From the NCBI GenBank assembly GCA_949292525.1, contig CASEZJ010000007.1:1-51808 (forward strand): 51,808 nt of DNA. The letters are read 5' to 3'. Positions 1 to 8,744 of the stretch are shown here, piece by piece. This stretch comes from an uncultured bacterium. Lineage in GTDB: Bacteria; Bacillota_I; Bacilli_A; Acholeplasmatales; Anaeroplasmataceae. The stretch's first letter is position 1. Every line of letters starts with the position of its first letter. The notes below the pieces were generated by a model that was not told where the DNA came from, ran no database searches, and saw nothing but the letters and a program-made list of their open reading frames with translations. The position numbers and the translations under genes are program-made.

Positions 1-81
1 GTAAGCATTGTTCCAATTATTGCTTTTTTGATAAAAATAATTTACGTAATTCAAATCTTCATGATAAATATTACCTCATAA
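1..81. other. Unresolved left-edge coding remnant
   Basis: Two readings are possible and I cannot decide between them. On the plus strand frame 1 is open from base 1 to a TAA at 79-81 and gives 26 mostly hydrophobic residues (starting VSIVPIIAFLIK), which could be the end of a membrane protein. On the minus strand a GAGGT-like ribosome site precedes ATG at 62-60, but that frame stops after three codons; an overlapping frame starting at TTG is open to the edge. The promoter at 99-124 points leftward, which favours a minus-strand gene beginning here. Confidence 0.25.
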
Positions 82-98
82 AATTTAGTTTTTATGTA

Positions 99-124
99 AT
101 TATACCCCCCCCGTATTTTGTCAA
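99..124 (-). promoter_or_regulatory. Leftward promoter with G8 spacer
   Basis: Read on the minus strand, a perfect TTGACA (-35, bases 119-124) is followed by a 14-base spacer and a perfect TATAAT (-10, bases 99-104). The spacer holds eight consecutive G (105-112 as C on plus). Fourteen bases is shorter than the usual 16-18, so tract expansion by about three G would make it optimal. This is the layout of slipped-strand, phase-variable promoters. The controlled gene lies beyond the left edge. Confidence 0.5.
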
Positions 125-330
125 CAACTCTTGTTTTTGATAGTTTTGAATTTCCCCAAAATTAATTGTAACTGTAACTTATAAAGTTGTACCCACCACA
201 TATTTTTCATATTTTTTTACTTTCATTAATTAAATTCACCGGATCCGTTACTTTGCTGGGGGTAATTACAGAAAAAATATAATTTTTACCGGATTTAGAG
301 ACATTTCCCCCGGTTTTTATCCGTAAAATT

Positions 331-353
331 AAAAAAACCGGCAATTTAGCCGG
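331..353 (-). terminator. Intrinsic terminator of the natAB-like operon
   Basis: On the minus strand CCGGC and GCCGG (338-342 and 349-353) form a GC-rich stem with a 6-base loop, followed by a run of seven T (331-337). It lies about 125 bases after the stop of the ABC permease gene. Other CCGG-containing inverted segments at 240-325 are less clearly structured. The stretch 354-477 holds no gene I can support, only a possible degraded minus-strand tail near 362-400. Confidence 0.65.
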
Positions 354-477
354 AAAAATACATATTTATTCAACTTTAATTTTAATATTATCTGGTATCT
401 TTATAACTCACTAATAAAAAGTGGTAAATTTTATTATTTCCTAGTTGTCAAATTAATTAAATCTTATACAAGCATTT

Positions 478-1611
478 TTATTTATTAAACATGATTTTTT
501 CTGAATTAAACATTTTACCTAAAACAACACCAATAAGTACAGCATAAACCAAATTGCTTATTATTGATATTAATATTCCTGCTATATTAGCTTCTAAGGC
601 TAAAATAGTAGACATAGCTACTACGCTATTATAAATAGGGATAAAATAAACACCAGTGTTATTAGTAGGTAAAGAACCTGCCATAGATAATACACCAATT
701 ATAATTACTATTATCATAATTGGTGTTGAATAGGCTGAAGCTTCTTTAACACTTTTAGCAATAGCACTAATAACACTATATAATCCAACAAATAAGAATA
801 AAATAGAGATTATAATGAATAATAGATAAATATAATCAACTGGTGTATAAAATAATCCTATATCACCTTGGGTACTCATCAAGTTTGGTAATGACAAAAT
901 CACACCAACAAAACTTGAAATACCACCAACTAACGAAATTATTGCTAAACTTATAATTTTACCTATTGCTAGATATGTTCTTTTAAGCGGTGTTACAAGT
1001 AGGGTGGCGATTGTTCCCCTATCTTTTTCACCAGCTATACTTTCAGGAGCTACAGACATAACACCTGTGCATAAGAAAACTAGTAATAAGAATGGTAACA
1101 TCATTGAAATAAATGTTGAACTTGTTTGTTCAGCTGTAGCTAAATCGTTTGGTAACAATGTAAACTTATAATCAATAGGATCTACTTGTAGTTGAGATAA
1201 GATTGTTGAAGTTGAAAGATAGATGGTTTGTGATTCAGTTTTAGCACTATTGTAGTATAAATTTATACTTAGTTTAGTTCCTTGTTCTACGAATTCAACA
1301 ATTAAATCTGCATTTTCTTGTTCTATTTTTGGTTTAACTTCTGTTAGACTATCAGCAGTATTAAATGTTACGTTATATTCTAGTGCTTCAAATCCCGTTT
1401 CTAGGGCTGTAAGATAGTTTTCATTTTCACCAACTATATAAACTTGATAATTATAATCCTTACTAGCTGAAAAATTAGAGTTAATGATTGGACCCATAAA
1501 ACTATAAATTATATAAATTAGAATACCAGGAAGAATCATTGCTAGTAACATTCTATAATCAGTAAAAAATCTTTTTAATTCTTTTTTTAATACAACTAAA
1601 ATGTCTTTCAT
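478..1611 (-). CDS. ABC-2 type transporter permease (NatB-like)
   Basis: Membrane subunit of an ABC exporter of the NatB/ABC-2 class, 377 aa. One membrane segment lies near residues 20-42, then a soluble extracytoplasmic stretch to about residue 165, then about five closely spaced hydrophobic helices to the C-terminus (first near MMLPFLLLVFLCTG). The conserved ABC-2 segment with APESIAGEKDRGT follows the second helix. Its ATG overlaps the stop of the upstream ATPase gene (ATGA), so the two are translationally coupled. Substrate is not evident; NatAB exports sodium in Bacillus, but many relatives move other compounds or peptides. Confidence 0.85.
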   Translation of the reverse strand: MKDILVVLKKELKRFFTDYRMLLAMILPGILIYIIYSFMGPIINSNFSASKDYNYQVYIVGENENYLTALETGFEALEYNVTFNTADSLTEVKPKIEQENADLIVEFVEQGTKLSINLYYNSAKTESQTIYLSTSTILSQLQVDPIDYKFTLLPNDLATAEQTSSTFISMMLPFLLLVFLCTGVMSVAPESIAGEKDRGTIATLLVTPLKRTYLAIGKIISLAIISLVGGISSFVGVILSLPNLMSTQGDIGLFYTPVDYIYLLFIIISILFLFVGLYSVISAIAKSVKEASAYSTPIMIIVIIIGVLSMAGSLPTNNTGVYFIPIYNSVVAMSTILALEANIAGILISIISNLVYAVLIGVVLGKMFNSEKIMFNK

Positions 1612-2387
1612 TCTTGTTCACCACCCACATTTTCTTTATAAATGTCGAAAAATACGTCTTCTAAATTACGATCTTTACATAGTGATTTAACATCATCTGA
1701 TACTACTAGTTTGCCGTTAATTATAATTCCAACTCTATCACATAGTTTTTCTACTAAAGAAAAAATATGCGTAGATAAAATGATTGTTTTACCTTCATTT
1801 TTTAAATCTATTAAATAATCAGTAACTATTTTAGCTGTTAAAACATCAAGCCCGTTTGTAGGCTCATCAAAAATAATAATACTAGGATCATGACAAATAG
1901 CAATGACGATACTTAATTTTTGTTTCATACCAGTAGATAGATCAGCTACTTTAACTTCTCTAAATTCATCTATGCCAAACTTTTTAAATAATTTTTCTTT
2001 TCTTTCTTTGATTGTTTCTTCATTAATGTGATGTAATCTAGCAAAAAAATCAAATAAATAATTAGGTGTAAAAAAATCTTCTAGCTTTAATTCACTAGTT
2101 AAAAAGCCTATATTTTCTCTTACTTTATCAGCCTCTTTTATGATGCTAAAACCATTAACTAATGCATCACCACTATCTGGTTTAATTAAGGTAGATAACA
2201 TTCTTAATGTTGTTGTTTTACCGGCACCATTTGGCCCAAGTAAGCCATATATTTCTCCTTTATGAACATTAAAAGAAATATTATTAACTGCTACTTTAAC
2301 TTTTATTTTTGTTTTTTCTAGTTTTTGTTGTTTGCGTGACATATTAAATGTTTTACGTAGGTTATTAACAATTAAAATATCTTCCAT
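1608..2387 (-). CDS. ABC transporter ATP-binding protein (NatA-like)
   Basis: ATPase partner of the downstream permease, 259 aa from the chosen start. Walker A GPNGAGKT is at residues 51-58; the signature appears as LSTGMKQKLS, Walker B and D-loop as IIIFDEPTNGLD, and the H-loop as ILSTH. I place the start at the ATG preceded by AAGGAG (spacing about 8 bases); a longer open frame upstream adds 19 residues without a ribosome site. An unusual lysine-rich insert (residues 17-31) sits between the A-loop strand and Walker A. The family drives export from the cytoplasmic side. Confidence 0.88.
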   Translation of the reverse strand: MEDILIVNNLRKTFNMSRKQQKLEKTKIKVKVAVNNISFNVHKGEIYGLLGPNGAGKTTTLRMLSTLIKPDSGDALVNGFSIIKEADKVRENIGFLTSELKLEDFFTPNYLFDFFARLHHINEETIKERKEKLFKKFGIDEFREVKVADLSTGMKQKLSIVIAICHDPSIIIFDEPTNGLDVLTAKIVTDYLIDLKNEGKTIILSTHIFSLVEKLCDRVGIIINGKLVVSDDVKSLCKDRNLEDVFFDIYKENVGGEQE

Positions 2388-2502
2388 AAACTCAACTCCT
2401 TTGCGTATAATTTTATCATAAATCCACGGAAAAAAAAAGCACATTTCTATATTTTTACATTTAATTTACAGTTATAATTAAACCAATCATTATATTATAT
2501 AT

Positions 2503-2543
2503 AAAAGACATACTTCTACGCTTTTTATAGAAGTATGTCTTTT
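2503..2543 (-). terminator. Bidirectional intrinsic terminator after purE
   Basis: A perfect 15-bp stem (2503-2517 pairing with 2529-2543, AAAAGACATACTTCT and its complement) with an 11-base loop and A/T-rich flanks lies directly after the purE stop. It ends the fhs-to-purE unit and separates it from the natAB-like operon. Confidence 0.75.
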
Positions 2544-2544
2544 A

Positions 2545-3012
2545 TTATTCTAGTGTCGTATTTAAAACTGTATTTGTTTGCTTATTTCTAAACTGTTCTA
2601 GCTTTTCAGCTGTTTCTTTATTATTAAGGGCTAAAATACTAATAGCACTTAATGCTGCGTTTTTAGCACCATTAATAGCTACAGTTAAAACTGGAATACC
2701 CGCTGGCATTTGGACTATTGAAAGTAAAGAGTCAAGACCATTTAAAGCTCTAGATTTTACTGGTACACCGATAACAGGAACTATTGTGTTTGCCGCTAAC
2801 ATACCTGGTAAATGGGCTGCCCCACCTGCCCCAGCAATGATTACATCAATTCCTCTTTCTTTAGCTTCTTTTGCATATTTAACTAATAAATCAGGAGTTC
2901 TATGCGCAGATACAATTTTCTTTTCATAAGGAATATTAAATTCTTCTAAAATAGTACAGGCTTCTTTCATAACTTCATAATCGGAAATACTTCCCATAAC
3001 TACGCCAACCAT
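2545..3012 (-). CDS. purE: N5-carboxyaminoimidazole ribonucleotide mutase PurE
   Basis: Converts N5-CAIR to CAIR in de novo purine synthesis; cytoplasmic. The 155-aa length and the motifs VVMGSISD (N-terminus), VSAHRTPD and [11 protein letters not shown] are those of class I PurE, which works with PurK. The start is the ATG following an AGGAGG that lies inside a slightly longer open frame. It begins one base after the stop of the upstream P-loop gene. No purK is visible in the window. It shares purine synthesis with guaA, guaB, purB and purD at the far right end. Confidence 0.95.
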   Translation of the reverse strand: MVGVVMGSISDYEVMKEACTILEEFNIPYEKKIVSAHRTPDLLVKYAKEAKERGIDVIIAGAGGAAHLPGMLAANTIVPVIGVPVKSRALNGLDSLLSIVQMPAGIPVLTVAINGAKNAALSAISILALNNKETAEKLEQFRNKQTNTVLNTTLE

Positions 3013-3013
3013 T

Positions 3014-4726
3014 TTATTCCTCCTCAAGTTTCTTTAATAAAATTTCAGCCATCTTATGTGGTCCGTTTTGTTCATAACCTGGAATAGCAAGTCTAGTGTA
3101 CATTTCGCCAACAGGAATTTTATTTTCAAATAATTTTGTATATATTTTATCCAAGATAACTCTTGTTTCTTCTTCCATTTGAACAGGGCCAAAAGGGTTA
3201 GCAAAAAAAGACTTAGTAAGGCCGATTTCTCCAGTTGTTCCTTTTGCCATTCTTGCGCCTTCAATAAAGATTTGTAAAGCTTCATCTTTTGTGTTAAATA
3301 ACTTCAACTCTTCTTTATCTTCATAATTATTAGCATATAAAACCATATCAACTTTATAGCCATACATTATTTGATAATAAGTAGATACAGGAATTACTAA
3401 ACGTGAATTTATCTTATCAGGATTTAAGAATATTGCTCTATCCATTTCTTTATAAGCATAATCACTAGACATATCATCTAATCTAACAAAAGCCCCAATT
3501 TCTGTACCATAAGCCATAACATTACCTTTTTCAATTTTAAATGTACCCATATCGTCAAAGATTGTTGACATTGAAACTATTTCATCACCGGCTACAGCCC
3601 TTAGAGCTTCTAGTGTTTCTGATTTACCTGCCCCACTATCACCAATTATAACTAGCGTTTTAGTTGTATTATCTTTAAGCTTAATTTGAACACAAGCTCC
3701 ATGAATTGGTAAATTGCCTTCTTTAATCATTTTAGTATTATATAATGTTAATAACATTTTTTTCATATAACCAAAATAATCAACATCATCACTTAACGGA
3801 GCTACCCCAACATAAATATCATTTTCTTTATCATAATAATAAGTTGATTCCTTATCACCATAGCCAAATAAATATACTAATTCAGGTTTTTCATTTTCTA
3901 AGTCTGTTAAACTTGCAGCCTCAAATAAATTAGATAAGGTAATTCCATGTGTCATAAAGTGTTTATGAAAATAAACAAATGCTAAGGCACTACCTACTTT
4001 AATTGGATAACATAGGTAATCATTTGGATTTATTTTAATATTTTTTAAAGGGTTTTCCTTAGCAATAGGATAAACACCTGTCCTTTTGTTCTTTTTAGTA
4101 TAAGAAATAAATGGTGGTCTAATTAAAACTGATTCTATACAAGGTACTTCATTAAATTGAGCATAGAGACTTTCTTCTTTTGCCCAATTATAATGACTTA
4201 TTAACATTGCCGCATTTATACCTGCAGGTAATTGACGATAAACTTGAAATTTATGACCTGCAATTTTTTCGGAAATTGAACGATAAGTTTTTAAAATAAC
4301 TTCAGTAAATGTTTGATTGGTTGCTAAAAAAACACCACTTTGAACTCCACCTTCAACTTTTTTAGCAACAATATAACTATAACGTTCAAGTTTACGCCAA
4401 TAATCATAAAATTCTTCTACTAATTCATATAATGATCCTCTTTCTTTTAAAACTCGAGAAAACTTAGGATTAATGTCTTCTACTTCTTCATAATCAAAAC
4501 TATGAAGTAATCTAAATAAATCAATAAAATCATCAATAGGATTAGCTGTTAAATCTAATGTTTTTAATATATCTAATTTTTCATGTTTTTTACAATGTCT
4601 AACAAAACCAGAAAAAACATCTTTAAAACAATCACTATTTAAAACTTCAGTTGCACTTTTACAATAGACTTTAGTGAAGTTTAAAATAAGCATTTTATCC
4701 GTTAAATTATAACCATATTTTCGCAT
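3014..4726 (-). CDS. PEPCK/HPr kinase-like P-loop protein
   Basis: A 570-aa protein with a P-loop GDSGAGKSE at residues 362-369 in the style of HprK (GESGxGKSE) and ATP-dependent PEP carboxykinase, followed by FDDMGTF and [12 protein letters not shown]. The C-terminal stretch GTTGEIG...FFANPFGP resembles the PEPCK nucleotide-binding half. The first 350 residues match nothing I recognise. The start follows AGGGGG at 5 bases. It lies between fhs and purE with gaps of 9 and 1 bases, clearly one transcript. It could be a divergent PEP carboxykinase or a kinase of the same fold; the exact reaction is inference. Confidence 0.55.
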   Translation of the reverse strand: MRKYGYNLTDKMLILNFTKVYCKSATEVLNSDCFKDVFSGFVRHCKKHEKLDILKTLDLTANPIDDFIDLFRLLHSFDYEEVEDINPKFSRVLKERGSLYELVEEFYDYWRKLERYSYIVAKKVEGGVQSGVFLATNQTFTEVILKTYRSISEKIAGHKFQVYRQLPAGINAAMLISHYNWAKEESLYAQFNEVPCIESVLIRPPFISYTKKNKRTGVYPIAKENPLKNIKINPNDYLCYPIKVGSALAFVYFHKHFMTHGITLSNLFEAASLTDLENEKPELVYLFGYGDKESTYYYDKENDIYVGVAPLSDDVDYFGYMKKMLLTLYNTKMIKEGNLPIHGACVQIKLKDNTTKTLVIIGDSGAGKSETLEALRAVAGDEIVSMSTIFDDMGTFKIEKGNVMAYGTEIGAFVRLDDMSSDYAYKEMDRAIFLNPDKINSRLVIPVSTYYQIMYGYKVDMVLYANNYEDKEELKLFNTKDEALQIFIEGARMAKGTTGEIGLTKSFFANPFGPVQMEEETRVILDKIYTKLFENKIPVGEMYTRLAIPGYEQNGPHKMAEILLKKLEEE

Positions 4727-4735
4727 AATAACCCC

Positions 4736-6391
4736 CTAAAACAATCCTTCTGCTTTACCGTTTACAACATCCATTTTCATAGCAGCTGGTTCTTTTGGTA
4801 AGCCTGGCATACGCATTATTTCACCAGTTAAACATACTATAAAACCAGCTCCTACTGATGGCGTTACATCTCTTATCTCCATTGTAAAATCTTCTGGAGC
4901 ACCTAGCAATTTTGGATTATCACTGAAGGAATATTGTGTTTTTGCCATACAAATAGGCAATTTATCATATCCTAATTTTGTTAATTTAGCTAAAGCATTT
5001 TTGGCAGCTTGAGAATAATTAACTTCTTTAGCTCGATATATTTCTTTGCAAATTTTATTAATTTTTTGTTTTAAAGTTAAATTTAAGTCATATAGATAAA
5101 CAAAATTATTAGCTTTAGAACAAGCTTCTAAAACTTTATTAGCTAAATCTAAACCACCTAAACTACCTTTAGCAAAAACTTCAGATAAAGAAACAACATA
5201 ATTGTTTTCTTTAGCAAATTCTTCTAATGCTTCTATTTCTGCTTCGGTATCTGAATTAAATCTATTTATAGCAATAACAAATGGCAAATTATATTTACTA
5301 ATATTCTCGCAATGTCTTTTAAGATTACTCAAACCTGTCTTTAAAGCTTCAACATTTTCTTTAGCTAAATCTTCCTTAAGAACACCACCATGCATTTTAA
5401 GAGCTCTAATAGTAGCTACTATTACTACTGCATTAGGGACTAATTCACCAACTCTACATTTAATATCTAAAAACTTCTCAGCTCCTAAATCCGCACCAAA
5501 TCCAGCTTCAGTAACAACATAATCAGCTAATCCTAAAGCCATTTTTGTAGCAATTAAACTATTACAGCCATGAGCTATATTAGCAAATGGCCCACCATGG
5601 ACAATAGCTGGTGTATGTTCTAATGTTTGAACCAAATTAGGCTTTAGGGCATCTTTCATAACTAAAGAAATAGCTCCTGCACAACCTAGATCAGCAACTG
5701 TAATTGGACTTTTATCATAAGTATAAGCAACAAGCATATTGTTAATGCGTTCTTTAAAATCTTCTTCATTCTTAGCTAAACATAAAATTGCCATCACTTC
5801 ACTAGCTACTGTTATATCAAAATGATCTTCTCTTGGAACACCATTAGTTGAACCACCTAAACCGATAACAATATTTCTTAAAGCTCTATCATTCATATCA
5901 AGAACACGATGAATCAAAACTCTAGTTGGATCAATATTTAATTTATTACCTTGATAAATATGATTATCAATAATCGCACAAATTAAATTATTAGCTGTTG
6001 TTATTGCATGTAAATCCCCTGTAAAATGAAGATTAATGTCTTCCATTGGAATAACTTGGGCATAACCACCACCACAAGCTCCGCCCTTAACACCAAAAAC
6101 CGGACCTAAACTAGGTTCTCTTAAACAAACAGAAGTTTTCTTGCCTAATGAACTTAAGGCATCTGCTAAACCTATTGTTGTTGTTGATTTACCTTCGCCT
6201 GCTGGGGTTGGTGAAATTGCTGTTACTAATATTAATTTGCTGTCGTTTTTAGTTTTGTTTAATAATTCTAAGCTTAATTTAGCTTTATCATTACCATACA
6301 TTAATAACATATCTTCACTAATATTTAATTTATTAGCTACATCTTTAATATTTAAAGCTTTAACACTTTGAGCAATCTCTAAATCTGTCAT
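4736..6391 (-). CDS. fhs: Formate-tetrahydrofolate ligase
   Basis: Makes 10-formyl-tetrahydrofolate from formate, ATP and THF; the product feeds the two formyl-transfer steps of purine synthesis. The 551-aa length and the nucleotide-binding TPAGEGKST (residues 62-70) are typical, as are the conserved stretches [22 protein letters not shown] (in part) and [15 protein letters not shown]. The start is the ATG after an internal AGGAGG; the open frame extends 7 codons further. First gene of a unit with the P-loop protein and purE. FolD, encoded at the other end of the window, interconverts the same folate pool. Confidence 0.96.
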   Translation of the reverse strand: MTDLEIAQSVKALNIKDVANKLNISEDMLLMYGNDKAKLSLELLNKTKNDSKLILVTAISPTPAGEGKSTTTIGLADALSSLGKKTSVCLREPSLGPVFGVKGGACGGGYAQVIPMEDINLHFTGDLHAITTANNLICAIIDNHIYQGNKLNIDPTRVLIHRVLDMNDRALRNIVIGLGGSTNGVPREDHFDITVASEVMAILCLAKNEEDFKERINNMLVAYTYDKSPITVADLGCAGAISLVMKDALKPNLVQTLEHTPAIVHGGPFANIAHGCNSLIATKMALGLADYVVTEAGFGADLGAEKFLDIKCRVGELVPNAVVIVATIRALKMHGGVLKEDLAKENVEALKTGLSNLKRHCENISKYNLPFVIAINRFNSDTEAEIEALEEFAKENNYVVSLSEVFAKGSLGGLDLANKVLEACSKANNFVYLYDLNLTLKQKINKICKEIYRAKEVNYSQAAKNALAKLTKLGYDKLPICMAKTQYSFSDNPKLLGAPEDFTMEIRDVTPSVGAGFIVCLTGEIMRMPGLPKEPAAMKMDVVNGKAEGLF

Positions 6392-6551
6392 TTGAAACCT
6401 CCTAAAAAACACGTATTTATTCTAGCATAATTTTATGTTATTTAAAAGATTAAATAATAAACCATATCTAGACAATTTGTTAACTTTGTTTTTTTATTTG
6501 TTATGATATACAAGTTTTAAGTAATAAATTTACTATTATAGGAGTGATTAA

Positions 6552-6971
6552 AGTAAAAAAATATTTTATATAGTATTCTTTATATTATTATTCCTTACAG
6601 CTTGTAATAATAATAGTCCAAATAGTAATTTGAATCAATCTATAAAAAACAATCATACTATAACTATTAATTATGGTGGTGCTAAATATAATGACTATAA
6701 TTATTATACAATAGCTTTTGACAAGGCCTCTATTTCTTTTGAAGAGTTACCATATACAAAGTATTTTATGAATATTAAATTATTCTTAGATGCTAAACAA
6801 ACAATCATCTACACTAAAGACAATTTTGAAAATGGTGCCCCTATTTATATGAGTTATGAATATAATCCAGATTTTTGTTATACTAAAGAATTATCTAAAT
6901 TAGCATATTATTGTTACGTAAAATATAATTATTATAAATATTATGGTGTTCCTATTTGTGCTTATTATTAT
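6552..6971 (+). pseudogene. 5' part of a lipoprotein gene split by the transposon
   Basis: Encodes a lipoprotein signal peptide (KKIFYIVFFILLFLTAC, lipobox LTAC) and about 120 residues rich in Tyr and Asn. The start codon is damaged: GGAG at 6541-6544 is followed by GT plus seven A, where the intact paralogue at 27999 has GTG plus seven A, so a single G appears lost and the frame has a TAA just upstream. At 6972 an IS66 end begins; the open frame runs 9 codons into it and stops at 6996-6998. The matching 3' part is at 27713-28002, beyond the starch locus. Function unknown. Confidence 0.75.
6964..6971 (+). repeat. Left copy of the 8-bp target duplication
   Basis: ATTATTAT directly before the outer end of the left IS66-type element. 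The same 8 bases directly follow the outer end of the right element at 27705-27712. IS66-family insertions duplicate 8 bp. The low-complexity sequence alone would be weak evidence, but the reading frame of the interrupted gene is restored when the two copies are merged. Confidence 0.75.
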
Positions 6972-7053
6972 GTAAGCGTGAAAAATAAAACTAATTAAAT
7001 AAATAACTTCTTTTCTTTATAATAATTATAAAAAAGCTAAGGAGTTGTTTTGT

Positions 7054-7158
7054 ATGAATAAATATTCTAAAGAGTTTTATAATGAACTATATAATGAATT
7101 TAATAATTTTAATTTAAATGTTAATGATTTTTGTAAGAAACAAGGAATTGCCCCATAA
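7054..7158 (+). pseudogene. Truncated IS66 TnpA-like protein
   Basis: Thirty-four codons from ATG after AAGGAG. The product (NLNVNDFCKKQGIA near its end) aligns with residues of the longer TnpA at 26838 (SNYSVVDFCNLKGIAKSTFY) and stops just before the recognition helix, where the palindrome at 7151 begins. It cannot be functional as a DNA-binding protein. Confidence 0.7.
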
Positions 7159-7195
7159 GCCTTTCTAGTATTTTCTACTAGTCCAACTTATGGGG
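7151..7195. repeat. Palindromic repeat, copy 1
   Basis: CCCCATAAG (7151-7159) pairs with CTTATGGGG (7187-7195) and an inner CTAGTA pairs with TACTAG. The 41-base core matches the hairpin at 45045-45088 with two substitutions and one 2-base gap, loops included. Here it sits inside the left IS66 remnant where tnpA breaks off. It lacks the T-run of the second copy, so termination is less likely here. Confidence 0.7.
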
Positions 7196-7323
7196 TTCAC
7201 TATATTAGTTTACAAAGCTAAAAGTAATCCTTATTTTTTTAGTTACGTTTCATTTTACACGCTTACGTTATAAATCAAAAACATCCGACAAATATCGTTA
7301 AAGTTTACAGCAATATTGAGTAA

Positions 7324-7352
7324 AAAATCCCGGCTATAAAAACCGAGATTTG
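7324..7352 (-). terminator. Terminator of the starch operon
   Basis: On the minus strand an AAATC-CGG arm pairs with CCG-GATTT with one mismatch and a loop of about 9 bases, followed by a T-rich tract (7322-7330 as A on plus). It lies some 25 bases after the stop of the last operon gene. Between 7267 and 7323 I see no gene. Confidence 0.6.
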
Positions 7353-7374
7353 TTTAAAGAGGTTATTTAAAGGA

Positions 7375-8685
7375 TTACTCTGTAACTGCTGTAATAGTAA
7401 GAGATGGAGTTGAATCTAAATTAGATACAACAATTTGATATGTACCTGCTGTAAGAACAGTAATATTGCCATCGGCAGCTTTACTAAATGCAGCACCTAA
7501 TTCATCTGAACTAACTTCACCAGACCAACCTGCTTGAGCAATCTTAAATACATCATCTACTGCAAGAGTAACGGTGATTGTAGCTGTCATAGTTTCTTCA
7601 TCAATAGCTAATTTATAAGCTTCTTCAAAAGTCCAATTAACAGTTCCAAATTTACCAACTATGTAAAACTCAGGTAGACCTAAGTCTACTTCAACGGCTG
7701 TAAATACACCATCTTTGTAGTTACCATATGAAGCGGTTAAGTCAGCCAATATAACAACACAGTTAGCGCCAGCTACTGCTGTAATGTTTTGAGATTGTTC
7801 GCCAGATTCTACACCATCGACTGTAACTTTATTATTTGCAATATATGTAGTAGCATCTTCAGGCACTTCTACACTATATATATTATAAGATTCACCATTT
7901 ACTTCTACTTCACCAACTTTAGTAGAAGCAACACCTGGCCATGTAGAATCGCCAAGTTTAGAACCCCAATAATGAATATTTAAAACATCCCAACCATTTG
8001 TATCAACTACGTATAAAGTTATCATTTCAATTGGATCACTAGCTTCTGGTTTAGCTAATTCAGGATCATCAGCTTTAGCTTGATAAGATGTATAAGTAAC
8101 TTCATATTTATTGTCAGAGTTTAGAACATCAAATCTTAACGCATTACGTTCTGGAGAATATGCAACATCTACAGTTTGAGATGAGCCATCATTAATGATT
8201 ACATTGTCAACACCTGCAGGCAATGTATAACCATATAAATGTTCTGATTCATTAACTAAAGTCATTTCAACACCTGGCCAAGCTACTGCATAGCTTGATT
8301 CTAAATTTTCGCCCCAATAATAGATATTTACTGTTTCAAAATCAGCTGGAACATATGCATAGAATGCTGTAAAGTCTGTTGTTGCACCAAATGTAGGTGT
8401 TAACATAGGAATTTCTTCAGTTCCTTTATAACCACAAACTGTACAAGTGTGTTCTTGTAAACCTTTTTCATCTAATGTGGCTTCTTTTGTTACTTTCCAT
8501 TCTCCCCACACATGGGCATCCCATCTAGTTTCTTCTCCACATTCTGTACAAACTTGACGATGTTTTGTTGCATCACTTTCATAAATATAACTATGTTGAT
8601 GTTCTTCTTCAGAACATGATGCTAATGCTAATACTGTACATAATGTAGTAAGTACTAACATTATTGTTTTAATAACATTTTTCAC
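7375..8685 (-). CDS. Starch-binding surface lipoprotein (CBM26-like)
   Basis: A 436-aa lipoprotein (lipobox LASC, Cys about residue 24) starting at GTG after AGGAGG. Residues 30-95 hold two CxxCG pairs with nearby His and Trp (TECGEE, TVCGYKG), a small module often found on Gram-positive surface proteins. Then come two repeats with YYWG or HYWG followed by AWPGV or TWPGV, the pattern of CBM26 starch-binding modules, and a C-terminal domain (VGKFGTVNWTFEEAYKL) like SusE/SusF-type or starch-binding outer domains. No catalytic site is seen. It ends the starch operon and probably captures starch at the cell surface. Binding to starch is inferred. Confidence 0.75.
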   Translation of the reverse strand: MKNVIKTIMLVLTTLCTVLALASCSEEEHQHSYIYESDATKHRQVCTECGEETRWDAHVWGEWKVTKEATLDEKGLQEHTCTVCGYKGTEEIPMLTPTFGATTDFTAFYAYVPADFETVNIYYWGENLESSYAVAWPGVEMTLVNESEHLYGYTLPAGVDNVIINDGSSQTVDVAYSPERNALRFDVLNSDNKYEVTYTSYQAKADDPELAKPEASDPIEMITLYVVDTNGWDVLNIHYWGSKLGDSTWPGVASTKVGEVEVNGESYNIYSVEVPEDATTYIANNKVTVDGVESGEQSQNITAVAGANCVVILADLTASYGNYKDGVFTAVEVDLGLPEFYIVGKFGTVNWTFEEAYKLAIDEETMTATITVTLAVDDVFKIAQAGWSGEVSSDELGAAFSKAADGNITVLTAGTYQIVVSNLDSTPSLTITAVTE

Positions 8686-8744
8686 TATTTACCTCCTATT
8701 AATGTTATTATTTATTTTTAGACTTACTCACAAGTCTTAAGCCC

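Larger units (their letters stand above)
6972..7266 (+). mobile_element. MITE-like IS66 remnant, left copy
   Basis: Starts GTAAGCGTGAAAAAT, ends ATTTTACACGCTTAC, the inverted GTAAGCG termini of the IS66 family. Only 295 bp long: it keeps a leader, a ribosome site (AAGGAG), the first 30-odd codons of tnpA, a 45-bp palindrome at 7151-7195, and a right end of about 55 bp close to that of the element at 26755-27704. tnpB and tnpC are gone. Confidence 0.8.

Noticed and set aside
362-400. Short minus-strand tail ending VIKIPDNIKIKVE
   Set aside because: Possible gene remnant, but too short and with stops just upstream; no homology can be claimed.
3745-3933. Plus-strand ORF inside the P-loop gene
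   Set aside because: Shadow of the minus-strand gene; His/Asn-rich, no ribosome site, no known motif.
6973-6998. Tail VSVKNKTN as a real end of the lipoprotein
   Set aside because: It is encoded by the IS66 end (GTAAGCGTGAAAAAT), so it is a by-product of the insertion.
7267-7274. Inner flank of the left element as a target duplication
   Set aside because: GTTATAAA does not match the left outer flank nor the inner flank of the right element (TATGTTAA).
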